DNA from: Vannielia litorea
Lineage (GTDB): Bacteria; Pseudomonadota; Alphaproteobacteria; Rhodobacterales; Rhodobacteraceae
Assembly: GCF_019801175.1 (NCBI RefSeq)
Contig: NZ_JAHVJR010000003.1
Span: 371,001-435,000, forward strand
Direction of reading: 5' to 3'
Length of the DNA: 64,000 nucleotides
Below are positions 42,904-51,393 of the stretch, piece by piece (position 1 is the first letter of the stretch; each line of letters begins with the position of its first letter). A program made the translations under genes and the position numbers. The notes below the pieces were generated by a model. It was given only the letters and a program-made list of their open reading frames with translations. It searched no databases and was not told where the DNA came from.

Positions 42904-43530
42904 TCAGGCACGATCCGCGGGCGAGCCGGGCATCAGGTCGTAGGGGTGTTTCCAGCCGGGCGTTTCGCTGATGCGGGTGAGCCAGGCGTCGATGGCGGGG
43001 AAGTCGGCGCGGGAGAAGCCGAAGGGTTCGGGGTAGAAGAGGTAGCCGCAGCAGGCGAGGTCGGCGATGGTGAGCGCGTCGCCTGCGACCCAGTCGCGGC
43101 CCGTCAGGTGCGCCTCAAGGGTTTTCAGCGCGGCCTGAGTGCGGCCGGAGACGAAGGCGATGGCCTCCTGCGGGCGCTTCTCTTCGGGCAGGAAGTTCAT
43201 CAGAAAGCGCAGCGGGCCTTGCTGGCCGGAGCCTTTCTGGCAGTCCCAGAGGATCCAGCGGAGAATTTCAGCGCGGGGGGCATCGAGGAACTTGCCGGTT
43301 TTCTCGGCGATGTGGAACAGGATCGCGCCGGACTGAGTGATGGTCTCGTCGCCATCGACCAGCACGGGCACCTCGCCCATCTCGTTGAGCGCACGAAACT
43401 CGGGGCTGCGGGATTCGCCGTTGAAGAAATCGACATAGACCGGCTCCCACTCGAGGCCCGCCAATTCGAGCGCCAAGGCCGCCTTGTAGGCGTTGCCGGA
43501 TTCTCCGAAGCAATGGAGTTTGAGTGTCAT
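42904..43530 (-). CDS. glutathione S-transferase family protein
   Basis: 208 residues with the thioredoxin-like N-domain (LKLHCFGESGNAYKAALALELAGLEW, MGEVPVLVDGDETITQSGAILFHIAE) and an all-helical C-domain (WVAGDALTIADLACCGYLFYP). It could conjugate or protect against electrophilic acyl intermediates. AAGGGAG precedes ATG 43530. It is the first gene after a 181-base gap, so a promoter probably lies in 43531-43711. Confidence 0.88.
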   Translation of the reverse strand: MTLKLHCFGESGNAYKAALALELAGLEWEPVYVDFFNGESRSPEFRALNEMGEVPVLVDGDETITQSGAILFHIAEKTGKFLDAPRAEILRWILWDCQKGSGQQGPLRFLMNFLPEEKRPQEAIAFVSGRTQAALKTLEAHLTGRDWVAGDALTIADLACCGYLFYPEPFGFSRADFPAIDAWLTRISETPGWKHPYDLMPGSPADRA

Positions 43531-43557
43531 GTGTCGGCTCCCTTGGCTGCGGTTGAA

Positions 43558-43575
43558 GTGGGGGCCAGCCCCCAC
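43558..43575. repeat. hairpin GTGGGGGC/GCCCCCAC in front of the GST gene
   Basis: A perfect 8-bp palindrome around CA, directly followed by repeat copy 3 (43584-43605). The two appear to form one composite element of the kind found between roseobacter genes. Confidence 0.6.
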
Positions 43576-43583
43576 ACCCCCGG

Positions 43584-43605
43584 AGATATTTAGAGCAAGA
43601 AAATG
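43584..43605 (+). repeat. dispersed 22-base repeat, copy 3
   Basis: AGATATTTAGAGCAAGAAAA plus TG matches copy 1 at 12456 in 19 of 22 positions. It lies in the gap between the GST gene and the secreted-protein gene. Confidence 0.5.
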
Positions 43606-43711
43606 GGCAGGGTGGTTTCATGCCAACCCGCGCCGCGCTCCTCCGCTTGGGCCGCATCACGCCACGAGTTGACGTGCGCGGCAAGGGCGACGTCACGTTG
43701 TTTTGGCCCGG

Positions 43712-44365
43712 TCAGGGCCGCGGGCTGCGGTTGAGCCGGGTTGTGAAGATGATCAGGCCGGATTTCGGGTCGAAGATCAGCGAGGTCGGGCACCACTGGC
43801 CGCCGCAGGGGCGATCCCATTCGATGAAGGTGCTGATGCCGGGCGGGCTCGTGACTTCGGGGCGCGAGGCGCGGATGAGGGCGAAAACGTAGGGGAAGTG
43901 ATCCGCGAGGATGTAGCGCAGCCTGCTCGCGGGTTCCTCGCCTATCGGGGCAGGGAGGCGCCACTCCACCCGGCAGCTTCCACTGAGGGAGATGGAGGGG
44001 TGCCCTTCTTCTTCGTCGCGGACCACGTCGCCGGTGGCGGAGAGATAGGTGGTGCCGGTGGACCTGTCGGGCGTGCCGAAGAGGTAGGGGCCTGAGTCGT
44101 AAGCGGCAAAGCCGGGCGGCAGGACATCCTCAACAGGGGCGCCGGCCTCGGAGGCGAGGCAGGTGTTGCGGAACATGCGCAGGAGGAGGACAGCGCCCAT
44201 TTCGTTGGGATGTGGGGCCGCCGGAGTGCCGAAGCGCTCTGGCTGGAGGTCTGCGTAGCCGGAGAGTCCTGCGGCCGCCTCGAGCATACGCGGGGTGTCG
44301 GTGATCGCCTGCGCGGCGGCGGCGACCGGGGAGAGCGCCAGCCAGAGGGCAAGCGCGCGGCGCAT
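43712..44365 (-). CDS. secreted protein of unknown function (217 aa)
   Basis: A signal peptide (MRRALALWLALSPVAAAAQA) precedes a soluble domain with four cysteines (NTCLASE, GSCRVEW, RPCGGQWCPTS). No known family is recognised. Its ATG overlaps the stop of the 70-residue gene (TGATG), so the two are translated together. The gene lies between the acyl-CoA dehydrogenase and the GST gene on the same strand. Confidence 0.68.
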   Translation of the reverse strand: MRRALALWLALSPVAAAAQAITDTPRMLEAAAGLSGYADLQPERFGTPAAPHPNEMGAVLLLRMFRNTCLASEAGAPVEDVLPPGFAAYDSGPYLFGTPDRSTGTTYLSATGDVVRDEEEGHPSISLSGSCRVEWRLPAPIGEEPASRLRYILADHFPYVFALIRASRPEVTSPPGISTFIEWDRPCGGQWCPTSLIFDPKSGLIIFTTRLNRSPRP

Positions 44366-44577
44366 CAGATTTCCTGCGCGGCCAGCTCCGCCTTGAAGGC
44401 GCGGAGGCGGTGCGGCAGCGTTTCTTCGTGCAGCACCGAGCTGGCGTTCTCGAACAGAAAGGTCAGGGCGTGATCGGCGGAAAGGCCGGTTTCATCGCAG
44501 AACCGCTTGAGATTGCGGTGGGCCGTCTCGGTGAGGGTAATCTGGTGTTTGCGGGTCAGGCGGAGCTTGTGGGCCAT
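44365..44577 (-). CDS. small cytosolic protein of unknown function (70 aa)
   Basis: 70 residues from ATG 44577, with AAGG six bases upstream. Sequence MAHKLRLTRKHQITLTETAHRNLKRFCDETGLSADHALTFLFENASSVL has a short basic strand followed by helices and could be a ribbon-helix-helix-like protein, but this is uncertain. It is coupled to the secreted-protein gene by a one-base overlap and lies 57 bases after the acyl-CoA dehydrogenase stop. Confidence 0.6.
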   Translation of the reverse strand: MAHKLRLTRKHQITLTETAHRNLKRFCDETGLSADHALTFLFENASSVLHEETLPHRLRAFKAELAAQEI

Positions 44578-44633
44578 TGCCATCCTTCAGGGTTGGGGTG
44601 GGCGGGGTGAGGCCCCCGCCCGTTGATCCCAGC

Positions 44634-46412
44634 CTAGAAGGCCTCAGCCGCGAGGTCCATCACCGGCTCGGCGCCGCTTTCGATACGCTTGAGGTGCATC
44701 GCGGTCGCGGGCAGGCGGCGGGCCATGTAGTAGCGCCCGGTGGCCAGCTTGGTCTTGTGGAAGTCCGGGTCGGAGGTGCCCGACTCGAGCGCCTCAAGCG
44801 AAGCCTTGGCCATCATCGACCAGACCAGCCCGAGGCAGGTGTGACCGAAGAGGTGCATGAAGTCGTAGCTGCCGGCGAGCGCCGCGTTGGGGTTCTTCAT
44901 GCCGTTCTGCATGAAGAACATGCCGGCGGCCTGAAGATCCTTGGAGGCCTGCTTTAGCGGGTCGAGGAAGCCTTTTTTCAGCTCTTCGTTACCCTCGTTC
45001 TCCTTGAGGAAGCCCTTCACCAGTTCGAAGAAGCCCATGACGTGCTTGCCGCCGTCCTGCGCCAGCTTACGGCCGACGAGATCGAGCGCCTGAACGCCAT
45101 TTGCGCCTTCGTAGATCTGGGTGATCCGGGCGTCGCGAACGTATTGCGACATGCCCCACTCTTCGATGTAGCCGTGGCCGCCGTAGACCTGCTGTGCCTG
45201 CACCGCCATGTCGAAGCCCTGATCGGTCAGGAAGCCTTTGAGCACGGGCGTCAGCAGCGAGATCAGCCCTTCGGCCTCGTCGTCACCCGAACGGTGCGAC
45301 TTGTCGATGAGTTGCGCCCCCCACATCAGGAAGGCCCGGCCGCCTTCGACGAAGCTCTTCTGGTCCATCAGGTTGCGGCGGATGTCGGGGTGGACGATCA
45401 GCGGATCGGCGGGGCCATCGGGGTTTTTCACGCCGGTCACGTCGCGGCCCTGCAGGCGGTCCTTGGCGTAAGCGAGGCTGTTCTCGTAGGCGATGGCGGC
45501 CTGGGCGAGGCCTTGCATGCCGACGCCGAGGCGGGCTTCGTTCATCATGGTGAACATGGCGCGCATACCCTTGTGCTCGGTGCCGAGCAGGTAGCCCTCC
45601 GCCTCGTCGTAGTTCATCACGCAGGTGGCGTTGCCGTGGATGCCCATCTTCTCTTCGAGCTTGCCGCAGCTGACGCCGTTGCGCGCGCCCATGTTGCCCT
45701 CGTCATCGACGAGGAACTTGGGGACGATGAAGAGCGAGATGCCCTTTACGCCCTCGGGGCCGCCGGGGATTTTGGCCAGCACGAGGTGGACGATGTTGTC
45801 GGCCATGTCGTGCTCACCGGCGGAGATGAAGATCTTCTGGCCGGAAATCTTGTAGCTGCCGTCGCCTTGTGGCTCGGCTTTGGTGCGCAGCAGGCCGAGG
45901 TCGGTGCCGCAGTGGGGCTCGGTGAGGTTCATCGTGCCAGTCCACTCGCAGCTCACCATCTTGGGCAGCCACTTGGCCTTCTGGTCGTCGGTACCATGCG
46001 CGAGGATCGCCGAGGCGGCTCCGTGAGTGAGGCCCTGGTACATGGTGAACGACTGGTTGGAGGCAGAGAACATCTCGCCCACGGCGGTGCCCATCAGGTA
46101 GGGCATGTTCTGGCCGCCGAATTCCTCGGGCAGGTCGAGGCCGGTCCAGCCGCCCTCTTTCATCTGGTCGAAGGCTGCCTTGAAGCCCTCGGGGGTGCGG
46201 ACAACTCCGTTTTCGAGCTTGCAGCCCTGCTGGTCGCCCACGGGGTTGAGGGGAGCCAGAACCTCGGAGGCGAGCTTGCCCGCCTCCTCCAGCACCGCGC
46301 CGGTGAAATCGGCTTCAAGTTCGCTGTAGCCGGGAATATCGGACTGCGAGACCTTGAGGACATCGTGCAGAATGAATTGCATGTCCTTGGTGGGCGCGGT
46401 GTACGTGGGCAT
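44634..46412 (-). CDS. acyl-CoA dehydrogenase, DmdC-like
   Basis: 592 residues, the long form of acyl-CoA dehydrogenase with an extra C-terminal domain, as in 3-methylmercaptopropionyl-CoA dehydrogenase (DmdC). FAD-binding CEWTGTMNLTEPHCGTDLG and the catalytic Glu in ITQIYEGANGVQALDLVGR are present. It could serve DMSP demethylation with the DmdA-type gene at 54766, or ordinary fatty acids with the thiolase and FadB/J-type gene downstream. A MerR gene lies 25 bases upstream on the same strand. Confidence 0.87.
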   Translation of the reverse strand: MPTYTAPTKDMQFILHDVLKVSQSDIPGYSELEADFTGAVLEEAGKLASEVLAPLNPVGDQQGCKLENGVVRTPEGFKAAFDQMKEGGWTGLDLPEEFGGQNMPYLMGTAVGEMFSASNQSFTMYQGLTHGAASAILAHGTDDQKAKWLPKMVSCEWTGTMNLTEPHCGTDLGLLRTKAEPQGDGSYKISGQKIFISAGEHDMADNIVHLVLAKIPGGPEGVKGISLFIVPKFLVDDEGNMGARNGVSCGKLEEKMGIHGNATCVMNYDEAEGYLLGTEHKGMRAMFTMMNEARLGVGMQGLAQAAIAYENSLAYAKDRLQGRDVTGVKNPDGPADPLIVHPDIRRNLMDQKSFVEGGRAFLMWGAQLIDKSHRSGDDEAEGLISLLTPVLKGFLTDQGFDMAVQAQQVYGGHGYIEEWGMSQYVRDARITQIYEGANGVQALDLVGRKLAQDGGKHVMGFFELVKGFLKENEGNEELKKGFLDPLKQASKDLQAAGMFFMQNGMKNPNAALAGSYDFMHLFGHTCLGLVWSMMAKASLEALESGTSDPDFHKTKLATGRYYMARRLPATAMHLKRIESGAEPVMDLAAEAF

Positions 46413-46437
46413 CTGTTTCCTCCCGTTGCCGGCCGGA

Positions 46438-46836
46438 TTATTCGGCCGCTTGTTTCATTCCGTTGTCGGCGAGCGTGCCCTTGCCCCAGTCGATCTGGGC
46501 TTTCAGCTCTGTGATGGCGGTTGCGAGCTCTGCGCGCTGCTCTTCCATCTCTTCCACGCGCTGCTCGGCCATCTGCACCGAGGCCTCAAGCTGCCGGTGC
46601 TCGCCGTTTTCCATGTCGTAGAGGTCAAGCAGCTGGCGTATGTCTTCGAGCGAGAACCCGAACCGTTTGCCGCGCAGGATGAGCGTCAGTCGTGCCTGAT
46701 CGCGCTTTGTGAAGAGCCGTTTCTGGCCTTCGCGCACCGGGAACAGAAGCTCCTTGGCCTCGTAGAACCGCAGGGTGCGTGCCGTCACGTTGAACGCGTC
46801 ACACATCTCGCGGATGGTCAAATATTTCTCCATCAT
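46438..46836 (-). CDS. MerR-family regulator 1
   Basis: 132 residues: winged helix-turn-helix (YLTIREMCDAFNVTARTLRFYEAKELLFP) and a C-terminal coiled coil (ASVQMAEQRVEEMEEQRAELATAITELKAQ). It resembles MerR proteins that control fatty-acid or branched-chain catabolism. GGAGGG precedes ATG 46836 by eight bases. It is next to the acyl-CoA dehydrogenase and probably regulates the cluster. It is paralogous to the MerR gene at 47108. Confidence 0.88.
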   Translation of the reverse strand: MMEKYLTIREMCDAFNVTARTLRFYEAKELLFPVREGQKRLFTKRDQARLTLILRGKRFGFSLEDIRQLLDLYDMENGEHRQLEASVQMAEQRVEEMEEQRAELATAITELKAQIDWGKGTLADNGMKQAAE

Positions 46837-46963
46837 TTCTTGCCCTCCGAATGGCTGCCCAAGTGTGTCTTTTCTTGAACGTGCGGGGGACATGATAAGT
46901 TGCGCCGGACCATACAAGCATCGCGTGCGCTGACGCAGTTGGAACGCTACGTCATTTTCCGTT

Positions 46964-46989
46964 GGGTAAAATATTCGGAAAGCTTACCC
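46964..46989. promoter_or_regulatory. possible MerR operator
   Basis: GGGTAA (46964-46969) and TTACCC (46984-46989) form an inverted repeat about 130 bases upstream of MerR gene 1. The spacing is plausible for a MerR dimer site but the arms are short. Confidence 0.3.
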
Positions 46990-47021
46990 GGGGTCATGCG
47001 CAACTTTTCTCGCTGCCAAAC

Positions 47022-47044
47022 CGCTTTGGGGGCCACCCAAAGCG
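47022..47044. repeat. 9-bp hairpin between the two MerR genes
   Basis: CGCTTTGGG pairs perfectly with CCCAAAGCG around GGCCA. It lies 64 bases beyond the stop of MerR gene 2, so it may be that gene's terminator, though no U tract follows on the minus strand. TTATC/GATAA at 47058-47069 is a second small palindrome. Confidence 0.4.
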
Positions 47045-47107
47045 CTTTAAAAACTATTTATCGTGATAATTATTTCGGGGTCCGGCGAGAGGTCGCTCAC
47101 TCGCCTT

Positions 47108-47488
47108 TCAGGAGAGCGAGGCTTCGGTGTCGTCGCGCAATTGGCGCAGTTCCGCGATGGTCGAGTCGAGCTCGGCGCGCTGTTTCTCCAGCTCGGCCAA
47201 CTGCAGGTCTGCGCGCTCGATCCAGATCTCGAGCTGGGGGCGGCTGCCGTCGCTTTCGTACATCTCAAGCCACTGGCGGATGTTCTCCAGCGAGAAGCCG
47301 AACCGGCGGCCGCGCAGGATGAGGGTCATCCGCGCAATCTCGCGCGGGCCGTAAAAGCGCGACCGACCCTTCTTCTCGGGATCGAGAAGTTCGATGTACT
47401 CGTAATAACGCAGCGTGCGAGGCGTCACGTCGAAACGCGCGCACATTTCCTTGAAACTCAGCCGCTGCTCGGCCTTGTCTTCGGCCAT
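47108..47488 (-). CDS. MerR-family regulator 2
   Basis: 126 residues, same architecture as MerR 1: FKEMCARFDVTPRTLRYYEYIELLDP (helix-turn-helix), ILRGRRFGFSLENIRQWLEMYE, then a coiled coil. The shared segment TLILRG(K/R)RFGFSLE(D/N)IRQ shows that the two are paralogues from a duplication. It is divergent from the thioesterase genes at 47627 and may control them. GGGGAG lies ten bases before ATG 47488. Confidence 0.87.
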   Translation of the reverse strand: MAEDKAEQRLSFKEMCARFDVTPRTLRYYEYIELLDPEKKGRSRFYGPREIARMTLILRGRRFGFSLENIRQWLEMYESDGSRPQLEIWIERADLQLAELEKQRAELDSTIAELRQLRDDTEASLS

Positions 47489-47626
47489 GGGCGATGGCTC
47501 CCCGGCTTGACTTCCCCAACTCGGGCCTAGCCTAAATCAGAGGCAGGCGCTTATCAATCGCGCAGGGTTGCGGGCGGCCCGGCGCAGAAGGATAGTGGGC
47601 TGACCAGAAGGATAGGAAGGACCCCG

Positions 47627-48115
47627 ATGAGCGATTTCAGCGTGGACTGGGTGCAGTCATTCATTGACGCCTTGCCCTATTCGAAGGCGCTCGGGATGCG
47701 GGCCGACGAGGTTTCGGAGGGGCGGGTGAGCATTTCGATGCCCTATGCGGAGGCATTGGCGGGCGATGGCGAGGTGCTGCACGGGGGCGCGATCTCGGCG
47801 CTAATGGATACCACCAGCGGCACGGCGGTGATGACGCTGCCCAAGGGGCTGGGCACGGCCACGCTCGACCTGCGGATCGACTACATGCGCGCCGCCACGC
47901 CGGGCCAGCGGGTGCGGGCCTCGGCGGAGTGCTACCATATCACCCGCACGGTGGTGTTCGTGCGCACGACCGCGTGGGACGAGGATGAGAGCAAGCCGGT
48001 CGCCACGGCGGCGGGGGCATTTACCTATGGCCACATGCGCGCCCCGCGCACGCCTGAGGAGATGCAGGCGGCGATGCAGGCGCTGGCGACCCGTCAGAAG
48101 GAGCTGGGCCAATGA
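47627..48115 (+). CDS. PaaI-family hotdog thioesterase 1
   Basis: 162 residues of the hotdog fold with the PaaI pattern VLHGGAISALMDTTSGTAVM and DLRIDYMRAATPGQRVRASAECYHITRTVVFVRTTAWDED. It would hydrolyse acyl-CoA thioesters, matching its position near beta-oxidation genes. AGGAAGGA precedes ATG 47627. The stop overlaps the next gene by four bases. Confidence 0.88.
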   Translation: MSDFSVDWVQSFIDALPYSKALGMRADEVSEGRVSISMPYAEALAGDGEVLHGGAISALMDTTSGTAVMTLPKGLGTATLDLRIDYMRAATPGQRVRASAECYHITRTVVFVRTTAWDEDESKPVATAAGAFTYGHMRAPRTPEEMQAAMQALATRQKELGQ

Positions 48116-48636
48116 AGACGCCGGAACCCGTGCAGGTGATCAAGGAGCGGCGAGACATGGCGCTGAACGCGCTGGTGGGCGGCATCAACTTTGTGCAGTT
48201 CCTCGGTATCCGGTTTGACCGGAGGGGCGACGAGCTGACCGCCGTGCTGCCCTACGACCAAAAGCTGATCGGCAACCCGATGCTGCCCGCGCTCCACGGT
48301 GGGGCGACGGCGGGCTTTTTGGAAGTGGCAGCGGTGGTGCAGCTGGCTTGGCAGGAGCTTTGGGGCCAGATCGAGGGCGGGCCGTTTGACCCCGAACGCT
48401 TTGCCGCCGAGGGCCGACCGCGCCTGCCGAAGACCATCGACTTTTCGGTCGATTACCTGCGCGCGGGCCTGCCGCGCGATGCCTATGCCCGCGCAAGGGT
48501 CAACCGTTCCGGTCGGCGATATGCCTCTGTTCACGTCGAGGCGTGGCAGGACAACGTGAACCGCCCCTTTGCTCAAGCCACCGGCCATTTTCTGATGCCG
48601 CAGCCAAAGCAAGATGACGACCCAAGCGGCGGCTGA
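48112..48636 (+). CDS. PaaI-family hotdog thioesterase 2
   Basis: 174 residues, again hotdog fold: ALHGGATAGFLEVAAVVQLAW and TIDFSVDYLRAGLPRDAYARARVNRSGRRYASVHVEAWQD. With thioesterase 1 it forms an overlapping pair and could act as a heteromer or on different acyl chains. Its C-terminal coding region overlaps the MATE start by 23 bases. Confidence 0.86.
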   Translation: MKTPEPVQVIKERRDMALNALVGGINFVQFLGIRFDRRGDELTAVLPYDQKLIGNPMLPALHGGATAGFLEVAAVVQLAWQELWGQIEGGPFDPERFAAEGRPRLPKTIDFSVDYLRAGLPRDAYARARVNRSGRRYASVHVEAWQDNVNRPFAQATGHFLMPQPKQDDDPSGG

Positions 48637-49957
48637 GGCGGCTGCGGCGGGCAAGCCCGTCACTCACCGGCGTATTCTGCATATCGCGGTTCCGATCGTG
48701 ATCTCCAACGCCACGGTGCCGATCCTCGGCGCGGTGGATACCGGCGTGGTCGGGCAGTTGGGCGACCCGGTGCCGATTGGCGCGGTGGGGATCGGGGCAA
48801 TCATCCTGACGGCGATCTACTGGGCCTTCGGCTTTCTGAGAATGGGCACGGTGGGGCTGACGAGCCAGGCCGAAGGGGCGGGCGATGCGGCGGAGGTTGC
48901 GGCCCTGCTGGTGCGCGCGCTGCTCATCGCGGCGGCGGGCGGGGCGCTGCTGATCTTGCTTCAATATCCGCTCTTCGCGGGCGGCTTTGCGCTCTCGCCT
49001 GCCAGCCCGGAAGTGGAGGAGGCCGCGCGGAGTTACATGGCCATCCGGGTCTGGTCGGCGCCCGGCGCGATTGCGGTTTATGGCCTGACCGGCTGGCTCA
49101 TTGCCAAGGAGCGCACGCGCGGTGTGCTGGTGATCCAGCTTTGGATGAATCTCACCAACATCGCGCTCGACTTCCTTTTCGTGCTGGGCTTCGGCTGGGG
49201 CGTGGAAGGGGTGGCGCTGGCGACTTTCATCGCCGAATGGTCCGGCGCCGGGCTGGGCCTGTGGCTCTGCCGCGATGCCTTTGCGGGCGGTTACTGGAAA
49301 GACCGCGCGCTGGTGTTCGACCGGGTGCGGCTGCTCCACATGGCCACCGTCAACACCAACATCCTGTTGCGGACGTTGATGCTGAACGTGATCTTCGTCT
49401 CCTTCCTCTTTCTCGGTGCCCGCTTTGGCGACGTGAAGCTGGCGGCCAACCAGATCCTGCTGCAATTTCTCTACATCACCTCCTACGCGCTCGACGGTTT
49501 TGCCTTTGCGGCGGAGGTCTTCATCGGGCAGGCATATGGGCGCAGGAGCCCGGTGGCGGTGCGTCGCGGGGCTGTGATGACGAGCCTATGGGGTGGCGGA
49601 ACCGGCGTGGTGCTGGGGCTGGCCTTTTTGGCGCTGGGGCCGTGGATCATTGATGTGATGACCACCGCGCCGGGGGTGCGGGAGGCAGCGCGGGCGCATT
49701 TGGGGTGGATGGTGCTGGCGCCGTTCGTGGGCGCGGCGGCATGGATGCTCGATGGCATCTACATCGGCGCGACCCGGAGCCGCGACATGCGCAACCTGAT
49801 GTTCCTCGCGCTGCTCTGCTATGGCGCGGCGGTTGCCGTGCTGATCCCGCTGATGGGCAACCATGGGGTCTGGGCGGCGCTGCTGGTGAGCTTTGCGGCG
49901 CGCGGCGTGTTCATGGGGTGGCGCTACCCGGCGCTGGAGCGGGAGGCGGCGGGGTAG
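48614..49957 (+). CDS. MATE-family multidrug/toxin exporter
   Basis: 447 residues with about 12 membrane helices and family features (VVISNATVPILGAVDTGVVGQLG; TVGLTSQAEGAGD). It exports cationic compounds with Na+ or H+. The ATG at 48614 lies inside the end of thioesterase 2, a 23-base overlap in another frame; a later start is not excluded. The gene probably shares the thioesterase transcript. Confidence 0.88.
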   Translation: MTTQAAAEAAAAGKPVTHRRILHIAVPIVISNATVPILGAVDTGVVGQLGDPVPIGAVGIGAIILTAIYWAFGFLRMGTVGLTSQAEGAGDAAEVAALLVRALLIAAAGGALLILLQYPLFAGGFALSPASPEVEEAARSYMAIRVWSAPGAIAVYGLTGWLIAKERTRGVLVIQLWMNLTNIALDFLFVLGFGWGVEGVALATFIAEWSGAGLGLWLCRDAFAGGYWKDRALVFDRVRLLHMATVNTNILLRTLMLNVIFVSFLFLGARFGDVKLAANQILLQFLYITSYALDGFAFAAEVFIGQAYGRRSPVAVRRGAVMTSLWGGGTGVVLGLAFLALGPWIIDVMTTAPGVREAARAHLGWMVLAPFVGAAAWMLDGIYIGATRSRDMRNLMFLALLCYGAAVAVLIPLMGNHGVWAALLVSFAARGVFMGWRYPALEREAAG

Positions 49958-49993
49958 GGGAGCTACGAATGGCCCGGCCATGTGTGGATTGCC

Positions 49994-50338
49994 TCAATCG
50001 AGGATCGACAGCACGGATTCCGGCGGGCGGCCGATGGCGGCCTTGCTGTTGAAGAAAACGATGGGGCGCTCGATGATGATCGGATCAGCGGCCATGGCGG
50101 CGAAGAGCATATCCTGCGGCGTGTCTTCCGAGAGCGCCTTGGCAGGCTCCTCCTTGCGGCGGATCATGGCGAGTGGAACCACGCCCAGTTCGGCGGCGGC
50201 GCGTTCCAGCTCTTCGGCATCGGGCGGGTTTTGCAGGTAGAGCCGCACCTCGGGGGTGTAGCCGTTATCTTCCAGCAGTTTCAGCGTTTCGCGCGACTTG
50301 GAGCAGCGCGGGTTGTGCCAGATGACGGGGTTGCTCAT
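49994..50338 (-). CDS. arsC: arsenate reductase, glutaredoxin-coupled
   Basis: 114 residues with the catalytic Cys in NPRCSKSRETL and the Arg-containing segment AMIRRKEE, as in ArsC of the E. coli plasmid type (or Spx/YffB relatives). It would reduce arsenate to arsenite. The ATG at 50338 overlaps the pyrD stop (ATGA); no arsenite pump is near, so a stress role or a YffB-like role is possible. Confidence 0.82.
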   Translation of the reverse strand: MSNPVIWHNPRCSKSRETLKLLEDNGYTPEVRLYLQNPPDAEELERAAAELGVVPLAMIRRKEEPAKALSEDTPQDMLFAAMAADPIIIERPIVFFNSKAAIGRPPESVLSILD

Positions 50339-51393
50339 AGCCATGCCTCTCTGTCGGTGCCGATGGCCTGAGAGATGTGAGTGTAGCCGCGCGCGGCAAG
50401 GATATCGTCGAGGCCGCGGGCAATGCGGGCGGCGAGGCTGATGCCGTGGTAAACCATCGCGGTATAGAGCTGCACGGCGGAGGCCCCAGCGGTGATCTTG
50501 GTGAAGGCCTCTTCGGCGGTGCTGATGCCGCCGACGCCGATGAGGGGGATCTGCCCCTCGGTGGCGCGGGAGAGGCGGGCCAGCACGCGGGTGGATTTTT
50601 CAAAGAGGGGCGCGCCGGAGAGGCCGCCGGTTTCGCCAGCGTGGGCGCTTTGTAGATCGTCACGGCTGAGCGTGGTGTTGGTGGCGATGATCGCATCAAC
50701 CCCGGTGCTGCGGGCGACGAGGGCGATGTCCTCGATCTCCTGCGCTTCCAGATCGGGCGCGATCTTGAGGAAGACCGGAATGGGCCGCTCCAGCACGTTG
50801 CGGGCGGCGATGACACCGTTCAGCAAGGCGGTGAGCGCGTCGGCGCCTTGCAGGTCGCGCAGCTTTTCGGTGTTGGGGCTGCTCACGTTGACGGTGGCGA
50901 AATCGAGATGCGCACCGCAGCGGCTGAGCACGGTTGCAAAATCTGCGGCGCGGTCGGCGCTGTCTTTGTTGGCGCCGAGGTTGAGGCCGATGGGAAAGCC
51001 TTGTGGCCGAGCTTCAAGCCGGGCGACCATAACCTCCATTCCCTCGTTGTTGAAGCCGAAGCGGTTGATCGCGGCCCGATCCTCGGTGAGCCGGAACAGG
51101 CGGGGCTTGGGGTTGCCGGGCTGCGGGCGCGGCGTGACCGCACCCAGCTCGATGAAGCCGAAGCCTGCGCGGGCGAGCGGGCGCATCGCGGTGCCGTTCT
51201 TGTCAAACCCCGCTGCCAGCCCGACCGGGTTGGGCAGGGCGAGACCCGCCAGTTCGGTGGCAAGGCGGGGCGACGTAACTGGGCCGGGCAGGGGGGCGAA
51301 GGGGCTGTGGAGGGCCTTGAGGGCGAGGCCGTGGGCGCGCTCCGGGTCAAGTTTGCGGAGCGCGGTCAGGCCCAGTTGCTCGATCAGGCTCAC
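50335..51393 (-). CDS. pyrD: dihydroorotate dehydrogenase (quinone)
   Basis: 352 residues, class 2 enzyme of pyrimidine synthesis that passes electrons to the quinone pool. FMN and orotate residues lie in VGLAAGFDKNGTAM, ATVNVSSPNTEKLRDLQ (active Ser), KIAPDL, ATNTTLSR and IGVGGISTAEEAF. The GTG start at 51393 overlaps the DUF952 stop (GTGA). It is the middle gene of a three-gene unit. Confidence 0.94.
   Translation of the reverse strand: MSLIEQLGLTALRKLDPERAHGLALKALHSPFAPLPGPVTSPRLATELAGLALPNPVGLAAGFDKNGTAMRPLARAGFGFIELGAVTPRPQPGNPKPRLFRLTEDRAAINRFGFNNEGMEVMVARLEARPQGFPIGLNLGANKDSADRAADFATVLSRCGAHLDFATVNVSSPNTEKLRDLQGADALTALLNGVIAARNVLERPIPVFLKIAPDLEAQEIEDIALVARSTGVDAIIATNTTLSRDDLQSAHAGETGGLSGAPLFEKSTRVLARLSRATEGQIPLIGVGGISTAEEAFTKITAGASAVQLYTAMVYHGISLAARIARGLDDILAARGYTHISQAIGTDREAWL

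Noticed and set aside
46931..46955. TGACG...CGTCA inverted repeat upstream of MerR gene 1
   Set aside because: Arms of five bases with a 15-base gap are expected by chance; kept out of the feature list.
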